From SAR324 cluster bacterium (GTDB lineage: Bacteria; SAR324; XYD2-FULL-50-16): 64,000 nucleotides of DNA. The DNA is taken from assembly GCA_028282885.1 (NCBI GenBank), contig JANQGX010000012.1, positions 340,261-404,260 of the forward strand, given 5' to 3'. Below are positions 27,462 to 36,997 of the stretch, piece by piece (position 1 is the first letter of the stretch; every line of letters starts with the position of its first letter). A program made the position numbers and the translations under genes. The notes beneath the pieces are model-generated. The model had not been told where the DNA came from. It saw nothing but the letters and a program-made list of their open reading frames with translations, and searched no databases.

Positions 27462-28826
27462 ATGGGGCATAGAGAAGAAAGCGATACCATGGGTACGGTG
27501 AGGATTCCCGAAGCTGCCTATTATGGTGCACAAACCTTGCGGGCTGCGGAAAACTTTCCCATTAGCGATTTGCGATTCAATCATGATTTTATCAGTCAAC
27601 TGGCCCGAATCAAAAAGTGTGCGGCGACGGCCAATTGCGAGTTGGGAATTCTGGATAAAAAGCTGGCTGATGTGATTGTTCGGGCGGCTGAGGAAGTACT
27701 CGAAGGGGAATTGAGAGAGAATTTTATTGTAGACCTGTTCCAGACTGGCTCGGGAACCTCTACCAACATGAACATGAACGAGGTGATTGCCACCCGGGCA
27801 AATGAGATACTAAACGGATCCAAAAACAGCAAGTCTCCGGTTCATCCCAATGACCATGTCAACAAGGGGCAATCGAGCAACGACGTTATCCCTTCAACCA
27901 TTCACATCACCGCTGCTGTCCGTATCAGATCCCAATTATTGCCTGCATTGGATGCCTTGAAAGGAATCCTGTTGAAAAAGGTGGACGAGTTTGCACCGTT
28001 TAAAAAAATCGGCCGCACCCATCTGCAGGACGCTGTTACTATGACCCTGGGACAGGAATTCTCGGGCTATCGTGAACAGATTGCAACAGGAATGGAAAGG
28101 CTGGAGTCGGCTGTCGGTTTGCTTTACCCCTTGGCGTTGGGTGGCACTGCTGTAGGTACAGGTTTGAATACTCATCCCGAGTTTGCACGCCGCACCATTT
28201 CTCTTATAGCCACAGAGACCGGGGTTCCGTTTTACGAAACCGAAAACCATTTCGCCGCCCAGGGATCCATGGACAGGGTGGTAGAGGTAAGTGGTGTCCT
28301 CAAGGTGCTGGCTGTCAGCCTGACCAAAATTGCAAATGATATACGCTGGCTGAGTTCGGGACCCCGTTGCGGGCTGGAAGAGATCCGAATTCCTTCCCTG
28401 CAGCCCGGTTCTTCCATTATGCCAGGCAAGGTTAACCCGGTTATCCCCGAAATGGTGCTGCAGGTGGCTGCGCAGGTCATCGGGAACGATGCAACCATTA
28501 CCATTGCCGGACAATCCGGAAACTTGGAGCTCAACGTCATGTTGCCGGTAATGGCTCATAATATATTGCAAGCCATCGATCTCCTGGGAAATGCCACCAG
28601 GGTATTTGCTGAAAAGTGCATTGCGGGAATTGAGGTGAACCGGGATAAACTGGAAACCAACCTGAAGATGAGTCTGGGACTTGCGACCAACCTGATCCCC
28701 TTAATCGGATATGACAAGGCGGCAGCCATCGCTAAGAAATCCCTGGAGTCGGGAAAGACTGTTCCGGATGTGGCGGAGGCGGAGGGGGTTATCACCCTCG
28801 GACAACGAAGGGAGTTGTTCGATTGA
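27462..28826 (+). CDS. class II fumarase / aspartase family lyase
   Basis: 454 residues of the fumarase-aspartase superfamily. Motifs: FQTGSGTSTNMNMNEVIATRA, KIGRTHLQDAVTMTLGQEFSGY, GGTAVGTGLNTHP and the signature GSSIMPGKVNPVIPEM, whose Ser is the catalytic base. THLQDAV and the overall pattern look closer to class II fumarases (fumarate plus water to malate) than to aspartase, but the superfamily also contains aspartate ammonia-lyase. Good GGAG site before ATG 27462. Cytoplasmic. No clear operon partner; it converges on the M20 hydrolase gene with only a 5-bp gap. Confidence 0.85.
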   Translation: MGHREESDTMGTVRIPEAAYYGAQTLRAAENFPISDLRFNHDFISQLARIKKCAATANCELGILDKKLADVIVRAAEEVLEGELRENFIVDLFQTGSGTSTNMNMNEVIATRANEILNGSKNSKSPVHPNDHVNKGQSSNDVIPSTIHITAAVRIRSQLLPALDALKGILLKKVDEFAPFKKIGRTHLQDAVTMTLGQEFSGYREQIATGMERLESAVGLLYPLALGGTAVGTGLNTHPEFARRTISLIATETGVPFYETENHFAAQGSMDRVVEVSGVLKVLAVSLTKIANDIRWLSSGPRCGLEEIRIPSLQPGSSIMPGKVNPVIPEMVLQVAAQVIGNDATITIAGQSGNLELNVMLPVMAHNILQAIDLLGNATRVFAEKCIAGIEVNRDKLETNLKMSLGLATNLIPLIGYDKAAAIAKKSLESGKTVPDVAEAEGVITLGQRRELFD

Positions 28827-28831
28827 ACGGA

Positions 28832-30085
28832 CTATCGCCGCGGCGGATTGGTATCCAGTTTCAGGATCATGGCTGCAATCACTTCTATTCCCCTCATGAT
28901 ATCGGGTAGGTCGGTAAATTCCTCCGGGCAATGACTAAGCCCGTTTCTGCTGGGGACAAAGATCATTCCGGTCGGGGTTATCTCGGATAAATAGCTGGAA
29001 TCATGTCCGGCACCCGATGGCATCTCCAGATAAGGGTAATCATAATCCCGGCAGGTTTGCCTGGACATTTCCAGGATGGACTCCGGAAAGGTTACACCGG
29101 GAGAGCTCAGCCAGAAATCAGTTTCGATGGCTACTCCTTTTTTGTCTTCAATCCTGTTCAACTCACCCCTGATCTCTTCAAGGCCTGTCTCTATATCTTC
29201 GGTGACCGGAGATCTCATTTCTACGCCCATGGTTACTCTTCCGGGAATAACATTTGAAGCGTTGGGGTAGTTGTTAAACTCACCGACGGTTCCCACCATT
29301 TGCTCATAACGTCTGCAGGTTTTATCAAAACTGATAGCAGCTTCCGCTGCCGCCTGCAAAGCATCCCTGCGCATGGACATCGGTGTGGTTCCGGCATGGT
29401 TGCTGATGCCGGTGATGGTGATTTTACCACGGTAGATCGACACAATCCCCGTAACCAATCCCAGGGGAAGATGTTTATGGTCCAGAATCGGTCCCTGCTC
29501 AATGTGTAACTCCAGGTATGCCGCCAGACTATCCGGTGTTCGTCTGACATCGGCCACGTGATCGGGATTTCCGCCTGCTTTCCGGATGGCTTGGTAGAGA
29601 TTTTCTCCCTGGCTATTTTTTGCTTTTTGCAGGGCTTCCACGGTGAGGTGCCCTGCCATGCCCTTGCTGCCGATGGTCGACATTCCGTAGGGCGACGGCT
29701 CTTCAGCCAGAAAAGCAACCACTTCCAGGGGGTGATGAAGGTGGAGATCCTCTTCATGCAGGCAGCGTGCGGTTTCCAGACCGGCTAGGACACCAATAAT
29801 GCCGTCGTATTTGCCCCCCTGTCTGACAGTGTCGAGGTGAGATCCGATCATCAGGGCAGGTGCCTCTTTCTTGATACCTTCCCTTTTACCAATCAGGTTA
29901 CCGATGGCATCCCTCTTCACGATCATTCCTGCCTCGCGTTCCATTAATCCGGAAACGAGGGCAGTTGCTCTGTCATATTCTTCGGAAAAGGAGAGACGTG
30001 TAAACCCCTCTTCGTCAGGATCGATGATTTCGGAGAGTGTATGGATATCCCTCCTGATTCGTTCGGGATCAGGATTCAATGTCAT
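28832..30085 (-). CDS. M20 amidohydrolase, hydantoinase/carbamoylase family
   Basis: 417 residues. Metal ligands and landmarks are visible: GSHLDTVRQGGKYDGIIGVLAG (His and bridging Asp), LAEEPSPYGMSTIGSKG (catalytic and metal Glu), LELHIEQGPIL (His), and GAGHDSSYLSEI. These define N-carbamoyl-L-amino-acid hydrolases, allantoate or ureidoglycolate amidohydrolases; substrate cannot be told apart here. A dimerisation domain is inserted about residues 215-330 (SNHAGTTPM). The gene is convergent with the fumarase/aspartase-like gene. Confidence 0.88.
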   Translation of the reverse strand: MTLNPDPERIRRDIHTLSEIIDPDEEGFTRLSFSEEYDRATALVSGLMEREAGMIVKRDAIGNLIGKREGIKKEAPALMIGSHLDTVRQGGKYDGIIGVLAGLETARCLHEEDLHLHHPLEVVAFLAEEPSPYGMSTIGSKGMAGHLTVEALQKAKNSQGENLYQAIRKAGGNPDHVADVRRTPDSLAAYLELHIEQGPILDHKHLPLGLVTGIVSIYRGKITITGISNHAGTTPMSMRRDALQAAAEAAISFDKTCRRYEQMVGTVGEFNNYPNASNVIPGRVTMGVEMRSPVTEDIETGLEEIRGELNRIEDKKGVAIETDFWLSSPGVTFPESILEMSRQTCRDYDYPYLEMPSGAGHDSSYLSEITPTGMIFVPSRNGLSHCPEEFTDLPDIMRGIEVIAAMILKLDTNPPRR

Positions 30086-30423
30086 AATTTAATGGGGCAG
30101 AAGTGTTATGTGGTTCGAAAAAACAGGGACGTCTGTTAATATCAGCATAAGAATAGCCGACATGGGGGAGTTCATCAAGATCGAAGGGGCGTCGATTTAA
30201 ATGTTTCTGCAATGGCAATCCGGGGAGTTGAATTCACAAGGTTTATGCCATTGAGCCTGGGTTTTCTGTTCTGATTGATGAGGCATTTGAAGGATTTGTC
30301 ACTGAAAATGAAACGGGTTCCTATTATACTGAGAGGGATATTCAACATCGACTCCCGGCTCGATGTCCTTATCAGGGGCATCTAGAAGGAGCTGTTGCTT
30401 CGTGAAAATCGGGATTGGAAAGT
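30086..30423. other. 338-bp intergenic region, no clear gene
   Basis: Holds a plus-strand frame ending near 30404 (...FSVLIDEAFEGFVTENETGSYYTE...) and an overlapping minus-strand frame at 30175-30381. Neither has a ribosome binding site or a family I recognise, so neither is called. Confidence 0.25.
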
Positions 30424-30840
30424 CTAACGCTGTGATTTCGCCAGCAGGAATCTTCCCAGCTTCTTGTCCACCAATTTGATGTGCTCAACAAACCAGTTGT
30501 TCAGCTTGTTGCAGATCCTGCCTGCTTCCAGAATGTTTCTGCCGGAAGCAATTTTGATATCGTCAATAAACTTCCAGAATTCGTGGTGCTGGTTCAAATG
30601 GCCCTCTTTGCCCGGGTAATCGAATATCTCCATGTACCTGTCTTCGATCGAAAAATGATTTCGAGCATAGGTTTCCAACTCTTCAATGATTTTCTCGAAG
30701 TCGATCTGACCTTTATTCTCGTAGAAAGCATTAAAAACGGAATTGGTCATGTCGAGGAAGGTCTGATGCTGGAAATCTTGCCATTCAATCCCGGTGCTTA
30801 ATTCATCGCTCCAGATGATGATCTTTTTTTCAAGCTCCAT
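30424..30840 (-). CDS. bacteriohaemerythrin
   Basis: 138 residues, the whole protein being one haemerythrin domain. Di-iron ligands appear in order: His in DFQHQTFLD, His and Glu in HFSIEDRYM, two His in HLNQHHEFW, and His plus Asp in HIKLVDKKLG. Binds O2 reversibly for storage, sensing or delivery to oxygen-consuming enzymes. Start ATG at 30840. It lies in its own transcript, not next to the haemerythrin chemoreceptor. Confidence 0.92.
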   Translation of the reverse strand: MELEKKIIIWSDELSTGIEWQDFQHQTFLDMTNSVFNAFYENKGQIDFEKIIEELETYARNHFSIEDRYMEIFDYPGKEGHLNQHHEFWKFIDDIKIASGRNILEAGRICNKLNNWFVEHIKLVDKKLGRFLLAKSQR

Positions 30841-31232
30841 AGCGGTCCTTTAACATAGCGGTTAGCCGGGTTTAACAAAGCCGGGCTGATTCAACATTCA
30901 ATATACATCAATTAGATCGATATTAGCAAGACGAGTCCCCGCACAGTTGGAAATAAAAATGTATTAATATTATGAAAAAACACATTTTTTGTGGATTGCC
31001 GGTCATCCTGGGAGTAGGATTCGGATTTCCCTTGTTTAGCCCCGGGTGTTATCCATGGTGCGAACTTCGATACATGGATTAAAGAACGTGATCGCTTATT
31101 TTGTGATGGATGAAGACGATCATGAGGCGGCTCGTGAAGCAGCCTATGCGTCTTTTAAGTAGTACCAAAAAGCCGGTAGAGATCTTCGGTAACTAGGGAA
31201 TCCGTTCCCAACCTGTCCTATGTACCCCCAAC
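30841..31232. other. intergenic region, possible gene remnant
   Basis: About 390 bp. A short plus-strand frame near 31088-31162 (VIAYFVMDEDDHEAARE...) ends at a stop and lacks an upstream coding part; it may be a remnant. Otherwise AT-rich promoter material for the haemerythrin gene. Confidence 0.2.
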
Positions 31233-31269
31233 TGCGAGAGAGGGATCGCTCCGGAGCCCCTCTCTCGCA
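31233..31269 (-). terminator. strong hairpin directly after the ABC permease stop
   Basis: A 12-bp perfect stem, TGCGAGAGAGGG paired with the facing CCCTCTCTCGCA and a 12-base loop, starts one base past the permease stop codon. No T-run follows on the minus strand, so it may act as a 3'-end protecting hairpin or weak terminator rather than a standard intrinsic terminator. Confidence 0.5.
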
Positions 31270-32043
31270 TTAACTGCGTATTCCTATTCCCTTTCTCATC
31301 AGGTAGATGGCCCAGCAATAAAGCCCTATTATAAACAGGATGATCATACTGTAAGTTTCCAGCAGTCCCACGTCCGAAATTCCCAGGATGCCGAAACGAA
31401 AGCCGTTAACCATATAGACGATGGGATTGATTTTAGAGACGGCTGCCCAGAAGGGGGGTAGCAGATCAATGGAGTAAAAGACCCCGCCCAGGTAGGTCAG
31501 GGGTGTCAGGATAAAAGTGGGAATGATGGAGATGTCGTCAAATTTATTGGCAAAAATGGCATTGATAAACCCTCCAAGGGAGAAGAGCGCTGCCGTTAAG
31601 AGCACAATGCTGAACATCACAAGAAAACTGTAAAGAGTCAGGCTGGTGAAGAACAGAGAGAGAAGCGTTACAAGGACCCCTACGGCGATTCCCCTGGCCA
31701 TGCCTCCAAGTACGTATCCCCAGACAATAATATAATTGGGCATGGGTGATACCAGCATCTCCTCCACGCTGCGTTGAAATTTGCTGCTGAAAAAAGAAGA
31801 GACGACATTGGAATAAGAGTTGGTGATAACCGACATCATGATCAGACCCGGAACGATATACTGCATATAATCGAAACCTCCCATTTCCCCGATTCTCGAG
31901 CCGATCAACTGTCCGAAAATAACGAAATAGAGCGTGATAGTGATAGCCGGTGGAATCAGGGTCTGAACCCAGATCCGCAAAAACCTGCGCACCTCTTTGA
32001 CCAGGATTGTCTTTAAAGCCGTTAGCTGTTCTGCTATGTTCAT
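31270..32043 (-). CDS. ABC-2 type transporter permease
   Basis: 257 residues with six hydrophobic segments; ABC-2 membrane family traits are the amphipathic start FLRIWVQTLIPPAITITLYFVIFGQ, MQYIVPGLIMMSVITNSY, and LTYLGGVFYSIDLLPPFW near the C-terminus. Pairs with the ATPase encoded 112 bp upstream to form an exporter of the NodIJ/DrrAB/CcmB-like group, possibly for a lipid, drug or polysaccharide. A small hairpin (AAAGGCCA 32073-32080 / TGGCCTTT 32098-32105) sits between the two genes. Confidence 0.92.
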   Translation of the reverse strand: MNIAEQLTALKTILVKEVRRFLRIWVQTLIPPAITITLYFVIFGQLIGSRIGEMGGFDYMQYIVPGLIMMSVITNSYSNVVSSFFSSKFQRSVEEMLVSPMPNYIIVWGYVLGGMARGIAVGVLVTLLSLFFTSLTLYSFLVMFSIVLLTAALFSLGGFINAIFANKFDDISIIPTFILTPLTYLGGVFYSIDLLPPFWAAVSKINPIVYMVNGFRFGILGISDVGLLETYSMIILFIIGLYCWAIYLMRKGIGIRS

Positions 32044-32155
32044 TTTTCTCCGAATGGCAATTGAAGTTTGTGAAAGGCCACATTATCATTTCTGTTATGG
32101 CCTTTAATTTCTGCGATCCCGGGAGGGATGATATGTTTCGCGAGACAATTCTGTC

Positions 32156-33082
32156 TTACGACCCGTTCGAAACATGCCGGACCAGGTTAACAAAGAGTTC
32201 CTCCAGGCGATTGGTCTTATTTCTCATGCTGCTAACCTTTATTCCGTTAAGGTCCAAGGATTTAAAAACATCATTCAGGGGTTTCTCCTTGGTTACGTCG
32301 ACCTCAAGCGTTGTCTTGTCCACGACCCGCAGTGTGGTGTCCGACAGGCTGAGCGAGCCATTCAGCTCATTGGACAGGTCCAACACAAAGGTCTCTTTAT
32401 CCAGCTTGGCCAGAAGTTCCTTCATGGTTGTGTTTTCCACAATTTCCCCATGATCGATAATGGCAATGGTTCTGCAAAGCTGTTCGGCCTCTTCCAGATA
32501 GTGGGTTGTCAGGATTATGGTGGTCCCGGATTTGTTTAGATCCACAAGGTAGTCCCACATCGACCGCCTTAGTTCAATATCCACACCGGCAGTCGGTTCA
32601 TCAAGAATCAGCAGCCTGGGTTCGTGAACAAGAGCCCTGGCAATCATCAGACGCCGTTTCATACCGCCGGAAAGCAGTCTTGATGGTTCGTCCCGTTTAT
32701 CCCAGATATCCAGTTGTTTTAAGTATTTTTCCGTTCTTTTTTTGGCAGTACCGGTGGAGATGCCAAAATAACCGGCCTGGGCCATGAGAATGTCCCCAAC
32801 TCTCTCAAACTGGTTGAAGTTGAACTCCTGGGGAACGATACCGATGTCTTTTTTTGCCAGGGAGAACTCCTTTTCAATATCGTGGTTGAAGATAGATATG
32901 GTTCCTTCTGTTTTATTGATCAGGGAGCTGATAATCCCGATGGTAGTGGATTTCCCCGCTCCGTTGGGACCGAGCAGAGCCATGAAATCGCCCTGTTTGA
33001 CCTCAAAACTAATGCCTTTGAGAGCCTCAACCCCGCTTTCATAGGTTTTTTTTAAGTTGTGCACGGATAATGCAGTGTCCAT
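32156..33082 (-). CDS. ABC transporter ATP-binding protein (DrrA/NodI type)
   Basis: 308 residues. Walker A GPNGAGKSTTIG, Q-loop VPQEFNF, signature LSGGMKRRLMIARAL, Walker B LLILDEPTAGVD and H-loop TTHYLEEAE are all intact. The C-terminal 90 residues are the DrrA/CcmA-type regulatory extension. Start ATG at 33082. Drives the permease encoded next (31270). Transported compound unknown. Confidence 0.94.
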   Translation of the reverse strand: MDTALSVHNLKKTYESGVEALKGISFEVKQGDFMALLGPNGAGKSTTIGIISSLINKTEGTISIFNHDIEKEFSLAKKDIGIVPQEFNFNQFERVGDILMAQAGYFGISTGTAKKRTEKYLKQLDIWDKRDEPSRLLSGGMKRRLMIARALVHEPRLLILDEPTAGVDIELRRSMWDYLVDLNKSGTTIILTTHYLEEAEQLCRTIAIIDHGEIVENTTMKELLAKLDKETFVLDLSNELNGSLSLSDTTLRVVDKTTLEVDVTKEKPLNDVFKSLDLNGIKVSSMRNKTNRLEELFVNLVRHVSNGS

Positions 33083-33250
33083 GTTTAGCTCCAGCAGATT
33101 ATGGAAAATGATTAAGAGAAAATCTGCACTAATATACCTTGAACTTGTCCTTATATTAAATTGAAGATGGTTACCGATGTCAACCGGTATCGGTCAAAGC
33201 TGAAACAGTTGCAGACGTTATTCATTAAATTCCGATTTTGAGGACAAACG

Positions 33251-33841
33251 ATGATTGATCATTTTTCATTTTTGGCACCCTATTATGACAGCCTGATTGC
33301 ACCGCCTGATACAACCCGGTTAAAGCAAATTCTCGATATCAAACCCGACAATTGGGTTTTAGATGTAGGCGGGGGAACCGGCAGGGTCTCTTCCCGCCTG
33401 GACGATGATTCACGAGGGGTTATTCTGGTAGATATCTCCCGCCCCATGCTGAAACAGAGCCAGGGTAAAAACGGAGTTATTCCGGTTCACTCGTCTGTGA
33501 ATCGACTTCCTTTTGCTGATGGCAGTGTGGATCGTATCATCGTGGTGGACGCCCTGCATCATTTCAATAAGCCCGAACACGCTGTCCGCGAGATGATCCG
33601 GATTCTTAAACCTGGCGGTCGTCTTGTCATTGAGGAGTTTGATGTTAATATTTTTGTGGTGAAGTTGATAGCCCTCGTAGAGAGACTTTTCTTAATGAAA
33701 AGCCGTTTTTTCACTCCCGAGGAGATCGTAAATCTCGTCGAATCCCCGGAAGCCAGCACCAGGATTGTCCGAAACGGTCGTATTTCCTTTTGGGCAGTGA
33801 TCGAAAAAGATGCTCAAGCCTCTGATGGTTCCAGCCATTAG
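33251..33841 (+). CDS. class I SAM-dependent methyltransferase
   Basis: 196 residues. Motif I VLDVGGGTGRVSSRL, acidic residue after beta-2 (VILVDISRPML), DRIIVVDALHHF at motif IV and the post-motif ILKPGGRLVIEEFD give a Methyltransf_11/UbiE-like fold. Substrate unknown. Divergent from the ABC operon with about 170 bp between them, which should contain both promoters. Confidence 0.88.
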   Translation: MIDHFSFLAPYYDSLIAPPDTTRLKQILDIKPDNWVLDVGGGTGRVSSRLDDDSRGVILVDISRPMLKQSQGKNGVIPVHSSVNRLPFADGSVDRIIVVDALHHFNKPEHAVREMIRILKPGGRLVIEEFDVNIFVVKLIALVERLFLMKSRFFTPEEIVNLVESPEASTRIVRNGRISFWAVIEKDAQASDGSSH

Positions 33842-34282
33842 GGCATATGAAAGAGGATGATCCCGGTTTTGTTTCGCAAGCCTACCCTATTGGCAGGGTA
33901 AATCTTCAATCAAGGGTTTGCCCTTGCTCTGCTGTCGCTACAACTGTTCTAATATAGACTTTGTTCTCGACGAATATCCATGGTCGAAGCTGTGAACATC
34001 GCTGCTTACATGCGGGGACGGTTTCCGGCCTCACCTCCCTTGTAAAGCTTTTCGGCTCCCAATCCCTCCAAGAACAGACCGACTTCAGTATCAAAAGTTC
34101 CTGTCGCATATCATTTTCTTGTAGAGTCCAGGTGTTGCTACACCTCTCCGGATCGGTAATAGATCATTGGTTTTTATGTTATGGATTAACCGTAGCGCAG
34201 GAAAAAAGGTTGTGAAACCAGTCGGGTTTATATTAGGGTGGCCTGGTCAAAACCTTAAGTTTCCAGACTATTCAAACAATCG
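33842..34282. other. 441-bp intergenic region, nothing recognised
   Basis: No convincing gene, repeat, terminator or structured RNA. Short frames present lack ribosome binding sites. Should hold the promoter for the 7TMR-DISM kinase. Confidence 0.3.
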
Positions 34283-36361
34283 ATGATTAAACAGCTACTT
34301 ATTGTATTATCCATAGCCTTGGTTAGTTGCAGCCAAATACCACTGGCTGCCAAATCGCTTAATGTTGAGGAAAACGAAGCCTCCTATACCTTAGGGCCTC
34401 ATCTGGACGTGCTGGAGGATAAGAGTGGGGAATGGACGATTTATGATATCTGCTGTGCAAATCCCAAGGCCAGTTTTGAGACCAGCTCCCAGGACATTCC
34501 CAATTACGGTTTCACCGATTCGGTCTATTGGGTGCGGTTTACCCTGACTAACCTGGGGGAGGAAGATCTGGAACGAATCCTCGAGTTGGACTATCCGACC
34601 ATGAATCAGATAGAGCTTTATACGCCAATGTCGGGTGGAGGGTATGACAGAAGGGTGACCGGGGATATTTTCGGAATTGACTCAAGAGAGCTGAATTACC
34701 GCAGCTATGCCTTTTACCTGACCATTCCGGCGCAAGCCAGCACGACTTACTACATTCGATTTCACTCCAACGCGATTAACCTGCCACTGGTCCTTTGGCA
34801 ACCGAAGGCTTTTACGGAGCACGTCATCAAATGGCAGATCGCTCTGGGTATCTATTGTGGTATTCTGATTGTTGTTATTCTCTATAATTTCTTTCTCTAC
34901 GTCTCAATCCGGGAATCGGTTTATCTCTACTATGTGTTGTACGTCTTCGGTTTCCTGATGACCCAGTTGTCTCTCAATGGAATCGCAACCCAGGTTTTGT
35001 GGACCGATTGCAGTTGGTGGGCGAATCACAGCATGCTTATATTCGCTTATGGTTGCATCTTCTTTGCGCAACAATTTGCCAGATCCTTTTTGATCACCGC
35101 CCAGGTCATTCCCCGCTTCGACAGGGTGCTTAACGGTCTAATGGGGATTTCGGTCTTCGGATTTGTTCTCTCACTGGTCTCTTATAACCTAGCCATTCAG
35201 TTTCTCTCCATCTCTTCAATATTCATCCTACTGACCTGGATTTTTACGAGCATTTACTGTGTTCGGAGGGGGGTCCATACGGCCCGTTATTTTCTCATCG
35301 CCTGGACCGTTTTTATTGCCGGAGGTCTGCTCCATCTGCTTAAAACCCTCGGTATCTTCCCAACAAATTTTTTTACCAACTGGATGGATGAAATCGGATC
35401 TTCCATGGAGGTGATCCTGTTGGCCCTGGGTCTGGCATCCAGAATCAACCGTATGAAGAAAAAGGAAAAAGTGATCTCTGATGCCTTGCAGGTCCAAAAT
35501 ATCGAATTGGAAGAGAAAAACCAGGCATTGAAGGACTATGAAAAAACCCTGGAGCAAAAGATAGAGGAGAGAACCAACCAGTTGAATCGCAAAAACCGAC
35601 AGTTGAACAGGGCATTGGAAGATCTGCAGCTTTCAAACCAGAAATACAAACTGGCCAAAGAGGAGGCGGAAAAAGCCAATGCTGCCAAATCGGAGTTCCT
35701 GACCAATATGAGCCATGAACTGAGAACCCCCATGCAGGGGATCCTGGGGTTTTCCAAACTGGGGTATGACAAGACCGGAAATATAGAAGCGGGCAGGGTG
35801 AAGGATTTCTTTAACGAAATCAATTTGAGCGGGCATCGCTTAATGAACCTGCTCAATGACTTGCTGGATTTATCCCGACTGGAATCCAGAAAAGAGCTGT
35901 ATGATTTCGAAACCACCCAATTGACACCCCTGGTCGCTACGATTCTGAAGGAGCAGGAAGCTCTTCTGAATGAAAAAACCCTCAGGGTGGAGTTTGAAGA
36001 ACCTGACTTTCCCGATATCACGATCATGGACAAGGATAAAATCCTGCAGGTGTTGCGGAACCTGATCTCCAATGCCATCAAATTCACACCACAAGCAGGT
36101 AAAATCATGATCAGAGTAGAGCTGGAGGATAACAGCTATCTGAAGACATCCGTAATTGATAACGGTATCGGGATTCCTGGTGATGAGTTGGATACCATTT
36201 TTGACAAATTCGTGCAGAGCAGCCGTTCAAAAACTTCCGCCGGAGGCACGGGGCTCGGACTTGCGATCTGCCACAATATCATTTCGGCCCATGGAGGAAA
36301 AATCTGGGCCGAGAACCACCCTGAAGGCGGGGCTATCTTTCGCTTTCTGCTGCCCAAATAA
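34283..36361 (+). CDS. 7TMR-DISM sensor histidine kinase
   Basis: 692 residues: signal peptide (1-22), periplasmic jelly-roll 7TMR-DISMED2 domain about 35-165 ([36 protein letters not shown]), a seven-helix membrane region about 185-385, coiled coil about 395-465, HisKA with H box [20 protein letters not shown], and HATPase with NAIKFTP, DNGIGIP and [11 protein letters not shown]. The DISM group is thought to sense carbohydrates or other extracellular ligands. No response regulator gene is adjacent, so it may be an orphan. Confidence 0.93.
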   Translation: MIKQLLIVLSIALVSCSQIPLAAKSLNVEENEASYTLGPHLDVLEDKSGEWTIYDICCANPKASFETSSQDIPNYGFTDSVYWVRFTLTNLGEEDLERILELDYPTMNQIELYTPMSGGGYDRRVTGDIFGIDSRELNYRSYAFYLTIPAQASTTYYIRFHSNAINLPLVLWQPKAFTEHVIKWQIALGIYCGILIVVILYNFFLYVSIRESVYLYYVLYVFGFLMTQLSLNGIATQVLWTDCSWWANHSMLIFAYGCIFFAQQFARSFLITAQVIPRFDRVLNGLMGISVFGFVLSLVSYNLAIQFLSISSIFILLTWIFTSIYCVRRGVHTARYFLIAWTVFIAGGLLHLLKTLGIFPTNFFTNWMDEIGSSMEVILLALGLASRINRMKKKEKVISDALQVQNIELEEKNQALKDYEKTLEQKIEERTNQLNRKNRQLNRALEDLQLSNQKYKLAKEEAEKANAAKSEFLTNMSHELRTPMQGILGFSKLGYDKTGNIEAGRVKDFFNEINLSGHRLMNLLNDLLDLSRLESRKELYDFETTQLTPLVATILKEQEALLNEKTLRVEFEEPDFPDITIMDKDKILQVLRNLISNAIKFTPQAGKIMIRVELEDNSYLKTSVIDNGIGIPGDELDTIFDKFVQSSRSKTSAGGTGLGLAICHNIISAHGGKIWAENHPEGGAIFRFLLPK

Positions 36362-36414
36362 CCGGTATCTTTAGACCGGAAGCCTGTCTTCAGGGCAGTT
36401 GCCGAAAGGGTTGA

Positions 36415-36819
36415 CTATTTCACGAACTGAATAGACAGGGTACAAAGCGGATTGAAATCCTCGTCCACGGCAGCCAATTCAAAACTGCCTTCGTTGACCA
36501 GCTTTTTGGCCACAAAGCGACCATAGGACCATTCCGTGTTCCAGTCTCCGTCTTTTGAAACAACCGGCGCAGGCTCAAGAGCGTATCCTATATCGGCCTG
36601 AACTCCGTCATTAGTTGTGAACAGCAGCATAACCTCGCTGCCGGAAGGAAATCCCTTACCCGAAATACCGACCTTACCTTTCTTATCCAGTTTTAATGAG
36701 CCCGGCACGGAAATTACCGGTTTCAGATCTTGTCCTGCAATCCCATCTCCAGAGCTACTGCATCCAAACTGGGTCAATGCGAAAATAAGCACCAGACCGG
36801 TTAATAAGTATCGCTTCAT
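36415..36819 (-). CDS. small secreted protein, possible lipoprotein
   Basis: 134 residues from ATG 36819, which has AGGAGA eight bases upstream; a longer frame to 36993 lacks this. Signal sequence MKRYLLTGLVLIFALTQFG then Cys; the lipobox (QFGC) is atypical, so lipidation is uncertain. The mature part is a beta-rich, Ig-like segment (GSLKLDKKGKVGISGKGF, PSGSEVMLLFTT) reminiscent of IPT/TIG domains. No function recognised. It lies 178 bp past the end of TTT operon 3. Confidence 0.65.
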   Translation of the reverse strand: MKRYLLTGLVLIFALTQFGCSSSGDGIAGQDLKPVISVPGSLKLDKKGKVGISGKGFPSGSEVMLLFTTNDGVQADIGYALEPAPVVSKDGDWNTEWSYGRFVAKKLVNEGSFELAAVDEDFNPLCTLSIQFVK

Positions 36820-36997
36820 GTTTTCTCCTTTAAAACAAATATTCATAATTTTGTGAGTTTTGAATTCCTTAACCGCAAAGATACCGAACCAGTTCCATGA
36901 AAACGGTCTTCTTTCTTCCTGATCCGATAGCGATTGAAACAATTTGTTGATGCCTCTACTCCCTGTGAGGACGTTCATTGGAGTGAGAGGCATTGGA

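Noticed and set aside
30175..30404. Overlapping short frames on both strands
   Set aside because: No start signal and no family; coding character not stronger than chance.
30910..30935. Weak sigma54-like match upstream of the haemerythrin gene (minus strand, ...GGGGACTCGTCTTGC)
   Set aside because: GG-N10-GC spacing fits, but the -24 flank lacks TGGCAC; a chance match is likely.
36820..36993. Longer N-terminus for the small secreted protein
   Set aside because: The extension lacks a ribosome binding site and would bury the signal sequence; ATG 36819 with AGGAGA is preferred.
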